Shown here: piece after piece, positions 54,799-64,000 of the stretch
Layout of the letters: each line of letters opens with the position of its first letter
Numbering within the stretch: the stretch's first letter is position 1
Assembly (NCBI GenBank): GCA_002346745.1
Contig: DEAL01000009.1
Span: forward strand, 23,944 to 87,943
Reading direction: 5' to 3'
From: Candidatus Neomicrothrix sp. UBA2983
GTDB taxonomy: Bacteria > Actinomycetota > Acidimicrobiia > Acidimicrobiales > MedAcidi-G1
DNA: 64,000 bases
Program-made: the position numbers and the translations under genes
Notes under the pieces: generated by a model
The model's input: only the letters and a program-made list of their open reading frames with translations
What the model was told of the DNA's origin: nothing
The model's database searches: none

Positions 54799-54804
54799 TA
54801 GGGT
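54799..54804 (+). promoter_or_regulatory. -10 hexamer TAGGGT, leaderless promoter
   Basis: TAGGGT, 8 nt before the GTG at 54813 of the LLM gene; it shares a 61-nt divergent spacer with the pcrA hexamer. Confidence 0.5.
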
Positions 54805-54812
54805 ACGCAGCC

Positions 54813-55745
54813 GTGCCGCGCGCGTTTCGCTTCTCCGTCTCGGCGGCCGCGCCGCGGCCAGCCGCCGAGTGGCGGGAACTTGGCCGTCGGGCCGAGGACC
54901 TGGGCTTCTCGACGCTGTCGATGCCCGACCACCTCGACGCCGAGATGGCGCCGCTCATCGCCCTGGCGGTCACCGCGCAGGCCACCCGCAACCTGAAACT
55001 CGCCACCCTCGTGCTCGGCAACGACTACCGGCACCCGGCGTTCCTGCACAAGCAGGCGGCCACCCTCGACCTGCTGTCCGACGGCCGCCTCGAGCTCGGC
55101 ATCGGCGCCGGATGGCAGTCGTCCGACTACGACCGGGCCGGCATCCCGCTGGACCGCCCCGGCGTGCGGATCGAGCGCCTGACCGAGGCGGTCACGGTCC
55201 TCAAGGGCCTCTTCGCCGAGGGGCCGTTCCACTTCGACGGCGAGCACTACACGATCGACGGACTGGAAGGGCAGCCCGAGTGCGTCCAGCAGCCGCACCC
55301 GCCGATCATCATCGCCGGCGGCGGGAAGCGGGTCCTGTCGCTGGCCGCCCAGGAGGCCAACATCGTGGGCCTCAACGCCAACATGTACGCGGGCGTGATC
55401 GACCAGCGGGCCGGCCCCAGCGCCACCCCGGCGGCGACCGACGAGAAGCTGGGCTGGGTCCGGGAGGCGGCCGGCGACCGGTTCGGCGAGATCGAGCTCC
55501 AGACCCGCGTCCACATCGCCACGATCACCGACGACCCGCAGAGCATGGCGGACCTGATGGCCCCCGCCCTGGGCATCGAGCCCGAGGACGCCCTCGCCTC
55601 GCCGCACGTGCTGGCCGGCTCGGTCGGCCAGTGCGTCGAGACGCTGCTGGCCTGGCGGGAGCGCTGGGGCATCTCCTACGTGGGCATCAGCGAGGACGCC
55701 ATGGTCGAGTTCGCCCCGGTCGTGGAGGCCCTGGCCGGCGTGTAG
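54813..55745 (+). CDS. LLM-class (probably F420-dependent) oxidoreductase
   Basis: 310 residues. Luciferase-like barrel: RFSVSAAAPRPAAEW, EDLGFSTLSMPDHL (about 28-41), LELGIGAGWQSSDY (about 94-107) and PPIIIAGGGKRVLSLAAQEANIVGLN (about 163-188). It resembles the TIGR03621 branch, for which F420 is the expected cofactor; FMN remains possible. Substrate unknown. Its stop is 6 nt before the convergent end of the unknown-family gene. Confidence 0.85.
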   Translation: MPRAFRFSVSAAAPRPAAEWRELGRRAEDLGFSTLSMPDHLDAEMAPLIALAVTAQATRNLKLATLVLGNDYRHPAFLHKQAATLDLLSDGRLELGIGAGWQSSDYDRAGIPLDRPGVRIERLTEAVTVLKGLFAEGPFHFDGEHYTIDGLEGQPECVQQPHPPIIIAGGGKRVLSLAAQEANIVGLNANMYAGVIDQRAGPSATPAATDEKLGWVREAAGDRFGEIELQTRVHIATITDDPQSMADLMAPALGIEPEDALASPHVLAGSVGQCVETLLAWRERWGISYVGISEDAMVEFAPVVEALAGV

Positions 55746-55751
55746 CCCCGG

Positions 55752-56567
55752 CTACCAGAGCTCGTCGGTGTACCGGTCGGTCCCGACGATCGTCCGCAGG
55801 AACGGCGCTGCGGACGTGACCTCCCCGAGGCCCGCGGCGGCGACGCGCTCCCCGTAGTCGACGAACCGGTCCCAACAGGCCCGCGGATCGTCCTCGAGGA
55901 AGAACAGTTGCAGGATCGACTGCTCGTCGAGCGGCGGCGACCCGAGGTCCATCGGGGCGTTGGACGTCATGTCGTCCCGGGGCACCGCCGTCCACGCCGC
56001 GCACGAGGCGACCGGTCCAGCCTCGAAGACCGGCGGCAGGCCCTCGGCGTCCAGCCAGGCGTCCAGTTCTTCGGCCGACACGCCGTCGGCCCGTCGGACG
56101 GCAACCGAGGCGATGGCGGCGTAGTGGTGGTCGAGGGCGACCTCGACGGGCACCGGATCGGGGTCGCGGTAGCGGTTCGAATGGTGCAGGTAGAGGACCG
56201 TGTGGGCGTGGGTGCGCTCACCGAAGCCGCGTCCGGCGCCGTAGAGGTCGACCACCTGCTTGGCGCCCCAGGCGAAGTGCTCGTCGTGGTGGCCGTCCTC
56301 CACCCAGTAGATCGCCACGTAGGAGCCCCGGTCGACGGGGTCGCTGATGGCGTTGCCCTCGACGGGGAACCGCAGGTCCTTGAGTTCCCGGGTGGCGACC
56401 CAGCGGCTGCCGGCGAGGCACCACGGGCCCGACAGGCAGCCGCCGTAGTAGTGGTCCCGCTCGTACCAGCGGTTGTAGGCGACCTCGTGGCCCTTGTGCG
56501 GGTCGACGAAGGTGTAGAGCATGCTCCCGACCTTGACGGGGTACTCGGGTGGGGCGTGCGGGGCCAT
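55752..56567 (-). CDS. Conserved protein of unknown function, His/Tyr/Trp-rich
   Basis: 271 residues, not recognised. It starts VGSMLYTFVDPHKGHEVAYNRWYERDHYYGGCL and a second half begins near residue 145 with a similar strand-helix arrangement (DHHYAAIASVAVRRADGVSAEELDAWL), which suggests two dimeric alpha/beta-barrel modules such as EthD-like folds. Many His and Tyr residues would allow metal or heme binding. AAGGAG lies 5 nt before the ATG. Next to an LLM oxidoreductase and a thioesterase, it could act in breakdown of an organic compound. Confidence 0.6.
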   Translation of the reverse strand: MAPHAPPEYPVKVGSMLYTFVDPHKGHEVAYNRWYERDHYYGGCLSGPWCLAGSRWVATRELKDLRFPVEGNAISDPVDRGSYVAIYWVEDGHHDEHFAWGAKQVVDLYGAGRGFGERTHAHTVLYLHHSNRYRDPDPVPVEVALDHHYAAIASVAVRRADGVSAEELDAWLDAEGLPPVFEAGPVASCAAWTAVPRDDMTSNAPMDLGSPPLDEQSILQLFFLEDDPRACWDRFVDYGERVAAAGLGEVTSAAPFLRTIVGTDRYTDELW

Positions 56568-56644
56568 CGGTGCTCCTTCGGGGCGGTGGGCCTCCAGCGT
56601 GTGCGATCCGTCCCAGGGACCGCAAACCGCGCCGGCGGACCGAC

Positions 56645-57472
56645 TCAGCGGTGGTCGATGAGGATCGTCGCCGTTGCCCGGCCGAAGCGGCCGTCGAGGT
56701 CGTAGAGCACCGCCTCCGACAGTCCGATGCCGTCACCGACGTTCTTGTGGAGGCCCCGCAGGCCGACCCACTCCCCGACCGGGTCGCGGAACGTGTGGAG
56801 GTGCAGGTCGGTGTTGATGGTCAGCCACACCGAGGGGTCGAGGTAGCCGGCGACCATGCTGGCCATGTCGGCCACGGCGGCCATCTGCACGTACGGAGAC
56901 GTCGGGCCGCCCTCCACGAACGGCCGGTGCATCCGCAGCCAGAGCAACCCGGGGGCGCCGGTGCGGAACTCCCCGCCGGGGCGTCGCAACTCGACGCCGC
57001 GGAGGAACCCGGGCACGCCGGTGCCGGGCATCGTGAGCGTGGCCGACTCGTCGGGCAGGGGTGGCGGCTCGTCGTCGACGTGGCGCATGCGGTCATCGTC
57101 GAACGGCGTGGGCTCGTCGCTGACCCGCAGCCGCACCGACATGGACCGGGCGACCTCGCGGGGCTCGCCGGTGGTGTCGTCGAACAGCGAGGCCCGGACG
57201 ACCTGGAGGCGACGCCCGTCGCGCACGACCTCGGTCTCGCCGCGGAGCGGCCACATCGGAGCACCGCGCATCAGGTCGACGGTGTGGCGGCAGATGCGCA
57301 TCGGGACCGCCGTCGGAACCCCCTCGACCAGGTGGGCGAGGATTCCCGACACAGAGCCGCCGTGCTGCTCCCCGGGGTTCCAGGGGCCACCTGCGAGCGG
57401 CAGCGGCACGATCGTGTCGCCGTCGACCCGGAAGTAGGCGCCGTCCTCGAATACGTGGTCGGTGCCGGTCAC
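56645..57472 (-). CDS. Acyl-CoA thioesterase-like double-hotdog protein
   Basis: 275 residues. GPWNPGEQHGGSVSGILAHLVEGV (about 28-51) is the first hotdog motif, with a second domain from about 160 (GAPGLLWLRMHRPFV). It resembles the TesB/4HBT_3 type acting on medium- or long-chain acyl-CoA. GTG 57472 is chosen because upstream residues lack family sense. 10 nt after the TIGR03086 gene stop, so co-transcribed. Confidence 0.75.
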   Translation of the reverse strand: MTGTDHVFEDGAYFRVDGDTIVPLPLAGGPWNPGEQHGGSVSGILAHLVEGVPTAVPMRICRHTVDLMRGAPMWPLRGETEVVRDGRRLQVVRASLFDDTTGEPREVARSMSVRLRVSDEPTPFDDDRMRHVDDEPPPLPDESATLTMPGTGVPGFLRGVELRRPGGEFRTGAPGLLWLRMHRPFVEGGPTSPYVQMAAVADMASMVAGYLDPSVWLTINTDLHLHTFRDPVGEWVGLRGLHKNVGDGIGLSEAVLYDLDGRFGRATATILIDHR

Positions 57473-57482
57473 GCCCGAGTTG

Positions 57483-58064
57483 CTAGGCGCTGCGGCCGAG
57501 GAGTGCCAACAGGCGCACGCCGGCCGGAGCGTCGTCGGCCGGCAGGACGGGTGGGGCGAAGTGGGGCCCACGGACGCCGCCAGCGGCCATGACGTCGGCC
57601 AGCTGCAGCCAGAAGTCGAGGCAGCGCCCGGCGACGTCGTCAGGGAGCTCCGGGTCGCGGCCGCAGGCCCGGGCGAGGTCCCAGGCGTGGACGAGGTTGT
57701 CGGTAGTCCGGAACCCGACGATCACCGAGCCGGGGAAGTCGCCGCTCGGGTACGAATGGGTGGCGTCGAGCACCCCCTCGCCGCCTGCCGCCTCGAGGGC
57801 GGCGACGGCGGTCCCCCGCCAGGTGGCCATCGGGCTGGGGCCCAGCACCGAGGTGTCGACCTCCACGGACACGGCGCCGCCGTCGCCGCGGAACAGGCCC
57901 GCCACCAGCGCCTCGCCGATGACGAGGTGGGCGACGAGGGCACGCACGTCCCAGTCGTCGCACGGGGTGGGGTTGGCCCAGTCGTCGTCGCCGACTTGGC
58001 TCAACTGCTCCCCGAACAGGGCGGCGGCCGCCCGGTAGTCGGCGAGCAGGCCCTCGGCGCCCAC
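57483..58064 (-). CDS. TIGR03086-family (DinB-like, mycothiol-type) protein
   Basis: 193 residues. WANPTPCDDWDVRALVAHLV (about 29-48) holds the metal His in the DinB four-helix bundle; HAWDLARACG (about 126-135) supplies another. The family is related to mycothiol-dependent maleylpyruvate isomerases. AGGAGG lies 6 nt before GTG 58064 but touches the ATG at 58070, so GTG is preferred. It begins 10 nt after the guaA stop. Confidence 0.78.
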   Translation of the reverse strand: MGAEGLLADYRAAAALFGEQLSQVGDDDWANPTPCDDWDVRALVAHLVIGEALVAGLFRGDGGAVSVEVDTSVLGPSPMATWRGTAVAALEAAGGEGVLDATHSYPSGDFPGSVIVGFRTTDNLVHAWDLARACGRDPELPDDVAGRCLDFWLQLADVMAAGGVRGPHFAPPVLPADDAPAGVRLLALLGRSA

Positions 58065-58074
58065 CCCCATCCTC

Positions 58075-59637
58075 CTATTCCCACTCGATGGTGCCGGGCG
58101 GCTTCGACGTGACGTCGTAGACGACGCGGTTGACGCCGTCGACCTCGTTGATGATCCGGCTGGAGAGCGTCTCGAGCAGGTCGTGCGGAAGACGCGCCCA
58201 GTCGGCGGTCATGGCGTCCTCGCTGGTGACCGCCCTGACGATGATGGGCCGGCCGTAGGTGCGCTCATCGCCCATGACGCCCACCGACCGGACGTCGGCC
58301 AGCACGGCGAACGACTGCCAGATCTCGCGCTCGAGGCCGGCCTTGGCGATCTCCTCGCGGACGATCAGGTCGGCGGCCTGGAGTGTCTCGACCTTGTCGG
58401 GCGTGACCTCGCCGATGATGCGCACGCCGAGGCCCGGGCCAGGGAACGGCTGGCGCCACACGATCTCGTCGGGCAGGCCCAGCTGGGAGCCGACGGCCCG
58501 CACCTCGTCCTTGAACAGGTTGCGCAGCGGCTCGACCAGCTCGAAGTCGAGGTCCTCGGGCAGGCCGCCCACGTTGTGGTGGCTCTTGATCTTGGCGGCG
58601 TCCTTGGTGCCCGACTCGATGACGTCCGGGTAGAGCGTGCCCTGCACGAGGAAGCGGGCATCCTCGATGCCGCCGGAGGCGTCCTCGAAGACCCGGATGA
58701 ACAGCTCGCCGATGGCCTTGCGCTTGTCCTCGGGGTCGGTGACGCCGGCGAGGCGCTCGAAGAAGCGGTCGGCGGCCCGCACGTGGATGAGCTCGATGCC
58801 CTGATGGCGCTGAAAGGTCTCGACGACCTGCTCGCCCTCGCCGGCCCGCATCAGGCCGGTGTCGACGAACACACAGGTCAACTGGGGGCCGATGGCCTCG
58901 TGGACGAGGGCGGCGGCCACGGCGGAGTCGACGCCGCCCGAGAGGCCGCAGATGGCCCGGCCGGTGCCGACCTGTTCCCGGATGGCGGCGACCGACGACT
59001 CGATGATCGAGTCCATCGTCCAGTCGCCGGCCACGCCGCACACGTCGACGAGAAAGCGTCGCAGCACGTCCTGGCCACACGGCGTGTGGTGCACCTCGGG
59101 GTGGAACTGGACGCCGTAGAGGCCCCGCTCGGGCGCCTCGAAGGCCGCCACCGGAGCGTCGGGCGACGAGGCCGTGGTGCGGGCACCGTCGGGGCCGTCG
59201 GTGATGGCGTCGAAGTGGCTCATCCACACCGGCTGCACGCCGGGGCCGGCGTCGGCGAGGAGCGTGCCGGGGTCGCCGACGGAGAGGTCGGTGCGCCCGT
59301 ATTCGCCCCGCTCGTTGCGTCCCACGTTGCCACCGCACTGGTGGGCGATCAGCTGGGCGCCGTAGCAGATGCCGAGGATCGGCACGCCCAGGTCGTAGAC
59401 GCCGGGATCGATGCGGGGGGCGCCGTCGACGTGTACCGAGGCCGGGCCGCCCGAGAAGACGATGCCGGTGGGTCGCCGCTCGGCGAACTCGGCGGCGGTC
59501 AGGTCGTGCGAGACGATCTCGCTGTAGACGTTCGCCTCGCGGACCCGCCGGGCGATGAGCTGCGCGTACTGGGCGCCGAAGTCGACGACGAGGACGCGAT
59601 CGCCGGCGACGGCGGCGCCGAACGAGACGGGGGGCAT
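58075..59637 (-). CDS. guaA: GMP synthase (glutamine-hydrolysing)
   Basis: 520 residues. The class I amidotransferase domain has Cys91 in GICYGAQ and His/Glu downstream (FHPEVHH); the ATP-pyrophosphatase domain has [15 protein letters not shown] (about 231-245); the C-terminal dimerisation domain ends KPPGTIEWE. It converts XMP to GMP. 33 nt after guaB3, consistent with a purine pair. Confidence 0.96.
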   Translation of the reverse strand: MPPVSFGAAVAGDRVLVVDFGAQYAQLIARRVREANVYSEIVSHDLTAAEFAERRPTGIVFSGGPASVHVDGAPRIDPGVYDLGVPILGICYGAQLIAHQCGGNVGRNERGEYGRTDLSVGDPGTLLADAGPGVQPVWMSHFDAITDGPDGARTTASSPDAPVAAFEAPERGLYGVQFHPEVHHTPCGQDVLRRFLVDVCGVAGDWTMDSIIESSVAAIREQVGTGRAICGLSGGVDSAVAAALVHEAIGPQLTCVFVDTGLMRAGEGEQVVETFQRHQGIELIHVRAADRFFERLAGVTDPEDKRKAIGELFIRVFEDASGGIEDARFLVQGTLYPDVIESGTKDAAKIKSHHNVGGLPEDLDFELVEPLRNLFKDEVRAVGSQLGLPDEIVWRQPFPGPGLGVRIIGEVTPDKVETLQAADLIVREEIAKAGLEREIWQSFAVLADVRSVGVMGDERTYGRPIIVRAVTSEDAMTADWARLPHDLLETLSSRIINEVDGVNRVVYDVTSKPPGTIEWE

Positions 59638-59670
59638 GCGGTGCGGCGGCGGCCGGGGGTCGGGCCGGGC

Positions 59671-60834
59671 CTAGTGGCCCATGCCCACGCCCTGGGCCTT
59701 CTGGAGGGACTTGCCCTCGGTCTGGAGGGCGGGCGCCACCATGACCTCGGCCTTCTGGAACTCCTTGATGTCGACGTAGCCACAGGTGGCCATCGACGTG
59801 CGGAGCGCCCCGAACAGGTTGAGCTTGCCGTCGTTCTCGTTGGCGGGGCCGACGAGGATCTCCTCGAGCGTGCCGCGCACGGTGGTCTGGACCCTGGCGC
59901 CGCGGGGCAGGGTGGGGTGGAACGTAGCCATGCCCCAGTGGTAGCCGTGGCCGGGCGCCTCGGCGGCAGCGGCCAGCGGCGAGCCGATCATGACGGCGTC
60001 GGCGCCGCACACGATGGCCTTGGAGATGTCGCCACCGGTGGCCATACCGCCGTCGGCGATGACCTGGCAGTAGACGCCGGTCTCGTCAAGGTGGCGCATC
60101 CGGGCGGCCCGCACGTCGGCGATGGCGGTGGCCTGGGGGACGCCGAGGCCGAGCACGCCGCGGGTGGTGCAGGCGTGGCCGGGACCGACACCCACGAGGA
60201 TGCCGGCGGCGCCGGTGCGCATGAGGTGCAGGGCGGCCTTGTAGGTGGAGCAGCCGCCGACGATGACGGGCATGTCGAGGCCGCGGATGAAGGTCTTGAG
60301 GTTGAGCGGCTCGACGGTGGTCGAGACGTGCTCGGCGGAGACGACGGTGCCCTGGATGACGAGCATGTCCAGTTCGCCCTCGAGGATGTGGGGCAGGAAG
60401 GCCTCGGTGCGCTGCGGGGTGACCGAGGCACACGACACGACGCCGGCGTCGTTGATCTCGCTGATCCGCTGGGTGACCAGCTCGGGGCGGACGGGCTCCT
60501 GGTAGAGCTCCTGCATCCGCGGGGTGGCCTTCTCGACGGGCTGGGAGGCGATCTCGGCGAGCACGCTGTCGGCGTCCTCGAAGCGGGTCCAGAGGCCCTC
60601 GAGGTTGAGTACGCCGACGCCGCCGAGGCGGCCGATGGCGACGGCCGTGGCGGGGCTGACGACGCCGTCCATGGCCGAGGCCATGAGGGGCAGGTCGAAA
60701 CGGTAGGCATCGATCTGCCAGGAGATGTCGACGTCCTCGGGGTCGCGTGTGCGGCGGCTCGGCACGATGGCGATGTCATCGAAGCCGTACGCCCGACGAC
60801 CGCTCTTGCCCAGCCCGATCTCGATCTCCGGCAT
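59671..60834 (-). CDS. guaB3: GuaB3-family IMP-dehydrogenase-related protein
   Basis: 387 residues, shorter than full IMP dehydrogenase because the CBS pair is missing. [19 protein letters not shown] (about 215-233) has the catalytic-type Cys222. GuaB3 is the actinobacterial paralogue beside guaA; recent work treats some members as GMP reductases, so the direction is open. AAGGGA upstream of ATG is a reasonable Shine-Dalgarno sequence, and TAAACT at 60873-60878 a possible -10 giving a short leader. Confidence 0.88.
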   Translation of the reverse strand: MPEIEIGLGKSGRRAYGFDDIAIVPSRRTRDPEDVDISWQIDAYRFDLPLMASAMDGVVSPATAVAIGRLGGVGVLNLEGLWTRFEDADSVLAEIASQPVEKATPRMQELYQEPVRPELVTQRISEINDAGVVSCASVTPQRTEAFLPHILEGELDMLVIQGTVVSAEHVSTTVEPLNLKTFIRGLDMPVIVGGCSTYKAALHLMRTGAAGILVGVGPGHACTTRGVLGLGVPQATAIADVRAARMRHLDETGVYCQVIADGGMATGGDISKAIVCGADAVMIGSPLAAAAEAPGHGYHWGMATFHPTLPRGARVQTTVRGTLEEILVGPANENDGKLNLFGALRTSMATCGYVDIKEFQKAEVMVAPALQTEGKSLQKAQGVGMGH

Positions 60835-60963
60835 GCCTGTGGTCCCTTGTTCGCGCCCGTGGAGAAGGGGCGAGTTTAGCCGTCCGGGAGTCTGCGGCAG
60901 GGAGGGTGACGGTGCGTTTCGCGGCGCCCCCGGCCGGGGTGTGGGACGTCGCTGCCGCGGCGC

Positions 60964-62380
<1,417 letters not shown>

Positions 62381-62394
<14 letters not shown>

Positions 62395-63094
62395 CGACGC
62401 GAACATACCCGAGGGGGTCGTCTACCCCCAGTGTCAGGCAGAGCAGCTGGCGCAGCATGGCCGCCGTGGCTCCCCACACGGTGTCGCCTACCAGTTCGAA
62501 GAAGGTGATGCGCCACGGCCCGCCGGGGAAGTCCCACTCCTCCTCCCGGTACACCCCGTCGAGGAGCAGTTCGGCCAGGGGCACGTGGAGGACCGCCTCG
62601 ACCTCGTCGGGGTTGGCAACCAGGTCGGGCCGGCCGGGCAGCAGCGCCACGAACGGGTGGATGATGCTGCCGCTGCCGACGGTGGTGAGCAGGTCGAGGT
62701 GGCCCACGAGCCTCGGCACCGTGGGGCCCAGGCCGGTCTCCTCGGTGGCCTCCCGCAGGGCGGTGGACCACAGATCGGGGTCGTCGGCGTCGTGGCGGCC
62801 GCCGGGAAAGCTGACCTCGTGGGTGTGGGAGGCCAGGCGGGGCGACCGGCGGGTGAGCACCACGTGGGGGCCGTCGTCGTCGTAGAGGGCCACGAGGACC
62901 CCGGCAGCCTGCTCCTCGCCGGTGTGCTGTCGGCCTCGGACGCCGGCGGGCTGTCGACCCTCAACGGCGGCGAGGACCCGGTCGAGGGTCAAGGTGCGGT
63001 CGGCTACGCCGGCCCAGGGCGCCGGGTCGCCGGGTCGCCAGCCGTCGGGACGGGGGATCAGCTGCGGCCCGCCGCGGCCCGGCGGGCCGCTCAC
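62381..63094 (-). CDS. CoA-pyrophosphatase-type Nudix hydrolase
   Basis: 237 residues. SFPGGRHDADDPDLWSTALRE then ATEETGL gives a Nudix box with the extra PGG-x2-D motif of the CoA-pyrophosphohydrolase subfamily (about 95-121). ITFFELVGDTVWGATAAML near the C-terminus also fits. It likely removes oxidised CoA or acyl-CoA. GTG 63094 is the first plausible start; 34 nt after the 97-residue gene. Confidence 0.8.
62402..62407 (-). promoter_or_regulatory. -10 hexamer TATGTT, leaderless promoter
   Basis: TATGTT on the minus strand, 7 nt before ATG 62394 of the decarboxylase. It lies within the 3' codons of the Nudix gene. Confidence 0.4.
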
Positions 63095-63128
63095 GCCGAT
63101 TCTCGGCGGTCCGGACGTGTCGATGTGC

Positions 63129-63422
63129 TCACGCCTCGGCCAGGTCGGCCAGCAGGTCGGTGAGCCCGCCGTCGGCGAGGCCCTCCGCCACCTCGAGCGG
63201 GACCGTGGTGCCCTTCTCCCAGCCCTGCCAGATTTCGGCCAGGCCGGCGGCACGGTCGCCGCCACGGTCGCCGGAAGTGGCCAGCAGTTCGGGCAGGCGG
63301 CCGGTCTTGAGGTTGGCGAGCATCCGGCCCGGCAGGGTCTCGCCCCGAATCCACTCGTCGAACTGCCCTGCCAGCTTCGCCGGGTCCGGCGCCGGCCGGG
63401 GGTCGTCGACGGCCTCGTCCAT
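63129..63422 (-). CDS. Unknown 97-residue soluble protein
   Basis: Helical and acidic, with no signal or membrane segment. Seen: LAGQFDEWIRGETLPGRMLANLKTGRLPELL and GLAEIWQGWEKGTTVPLEVAEGLADGGLTDLLADL. I do not recognise a family. TACCCT 6 nt before the ATG and tight spacing to the Nudix gene suggest a real gene co-transcribed with it. Confidence 0.6.
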   Translation of the reverse strand: MDEAVDDPRPAPDPAKLAGQFDEWIRGETLPGRMLANLKTGRLPELLATSGDRGGDRAAGLAEIWQGWEKGTTVPLEVAEGLADGGLTDLLADLAEA

Positions 63423-63428
63423 CCCCGG

Positions 63429-63434
63429 AGGGTA
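63429..63434 (-). promoter_or_regulatory. -10 hexamer TACCCT, leaderless promoter
   Basis: TACCCT on the minus strand, 6 nt before the ATG at 63422 of the 97-residue protein gene. Confidence 0.4.
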
Positions 63435-63446
63435 CCGCCGCCCCCG

Positions 63447-63481
63447 AAAACGAGGGGAGCCGGGCCCTGCGGCCCGGCTCC
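63447..63481 (-). terminator. Rho-independent terminator after the second groL
   Basis: A perfect 11-bp stem (63456-63466 with 63471-63481) with a 4-nt loop, followed on the minus strand by five bases and TTTT. It begins 36 nt after the groL stop. Confidence 0.75.
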
Positions 63482-63517
63482 ACCTCGAAGGGTCGCCCCG
63501 GAGGGGCGGGTCCCTCG

Positions 63518-64000
63518 CTACATCATGCCGCCCATGCCGCCCATGGGGTCCATGCCCCCGGCGGGCATCGCCGGCTCGGGCTCGGGCTTGTCGGCCACGA
63601 GCGCCTCGGTGGTGAGCAGCAGGGCCGCGATCGACGCCGCGTTCTGCAGCGCCGCACGGGTCACCATGGCCGGGTCGATGACGCCGGCGTCGACCAGGTC
63701 GACGATCTCGCCGGTGGCGGCGTTGAGGCCCGTCGAACCGCTGGCCTGCTCGACCTCGCGCACCATGACGGCACCCTCGAGGCCGGCGTTGTCGGCGATC
63801 AGCCGGGCCGGGGCCTCCAGGGCCGAGTGGACGATCCGGACACCGGTCGCCTCGTCGCCCGACAAGACCTCGCCCGCCGCCGCGACGGCCGCACGGGCCC
63901 GCAGCAGGGCGGTGCCGCCGCCGGCGACCACACCCTCCTCGATCGCCGCCCGGGTCGCCGAGAGGGCGTCCTCGATGCGGTGCTTCTTCTCCTTGAGCTC
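63518..64000 (-). CDS. groL: 60-kDa chaperonin GroEL, second copy (3' part only)
   Basis: Last 160 residues; the frame runs off the right edge. [17 protein letters not shown] and [27 protein letters not shown] match GroEL equatorial domain. The tail is Gly/Met-rich and ends GGMGGMM, the common bacterial type, unlike the GGGMPDMDF ending of the copy at 22423. Upstream control and any groES lie outside the window. Confidence 0.95.
   Translation of the reverse strand, partial: ELKEKKHRIEDALSATRAAIEEGVVAGGGTALLRARAAVAAAGEVLSGDEATGVRIVHSALEAPARLIADNAGLEGAVMVREVEQASGSTGLNAATGEIVDLVDAGVIDPAMVTRAALQNAASIAALLLTTEALVADKPEPEPAMPAGGMDPMGGMGGMM

Noticed and set aside
58183..60879. 898-codon open frame antisense to guaA and guaB3
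   Set aside because: Shadow of two certain genes; composition biased to Asp/Gly/Val/His without domains.

Overview
The window looks like chromosome of a high-G+C actinobacterium. G+C is about 70% by eye, GTG starts and 4-nt GTGA/ATGA overlaps are common, and the gene set is actinobacterial: DUF3263 plus LytR_C, a DUF2342 zincin, an F420-type LLM enzyme, GuaB3, coproheme decarboxylase, a DesA-type desaturase and a TIGR03086 protein. The gene order around lysS/pan/fol/hpt/tilS matches the block known from Mycobacterium and Streptomyces, with some genes missing. Acidimicrobiia is plausible but not provable from this sequence. I see no rRNA, CRISPR array, transposase, integrase or phage gene.

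Layout. 1-4.97 kb: a secreted hydrolase cut by the window edge, a small membrane protein, and a minus-strand set of thioesterase, Gfo/Idh/MocA oxidoreductase, aldo/keto reductase and SnoaL-like protein. 5.1-12.6 kb: nucleoside salvage and deoxyribose catabolism (deoD, phosphohexomutase, deoC, aldehyde dehydrogenase and a half-length aldehyde-dehydrogenase-like protein on plus; cdd and deoA on minus). 12.7-15.9 kb: acyl-ACP desaturase, GNAT, PAC2 and a Nudix hydrolase. 15.9-19.5 kb: amtB-glnD with no PII gene. 19.6-22.3 kb: chdC-larE-receiver-like gene, then fdhD. 22.4-26.6 kb: groL under a perfect CIRCE, a MoaD/ThiS carrier, glycerate kinase, LytR_C and DUF3263 genes.

26.6-31.3 kb is the least conventional stretch. 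An epimerase, a DUF1295 membrane protein, a PlsC acyltransferase, a PPOX-fold protein and an SRPBCC gene lie between two direct copies of the 3' end of the SRPBCC gene; the right copy abuts tRNA-Thr(UGU). 31.4-43.9 kb: ispD-ispF-rlmB, a Crp-like regulator, radA-dienelactone hydrolase, an LppM-like lipoprotein fused to a degenerate HAD domain, clpC, a polyprenyl synthase, lysS and coaX. 44-52.2 kb: nadC, panC-DUF2520-folK-folB, a phosphatase-fold protein without catalytic residues, folP, folE, hpt, tilS, DUF2342 and an unlisted 44-residue membrane protein. 52.3-64 kb: tRNA-Thr(CGU), pcrA, an F420-type LLM oxidoreductase, an unknown protein, a thioesterase, a TIGR03086 protein, guaA, guaB3, an aromatic amino acid decarboxylase, a CoA-type Nudix hydrolase, a small unknown protein and the 3' part of a second groL.

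The strongest window-wide signal is a TANNNT hexamer placed 6-8 nt before the start codon of sixteen genes, as expected for -10 elements of leaderless mRNAs. Genes without it usually have a clear Shine-Dalgarno sequence or overlap the upstream gene. This settled several start codons. The best leads are the degenerate or partial enzymes embedded in conserved operons, the LppM-HAD fusion, and the repeat-bounded segment next to tRNA-Thr.
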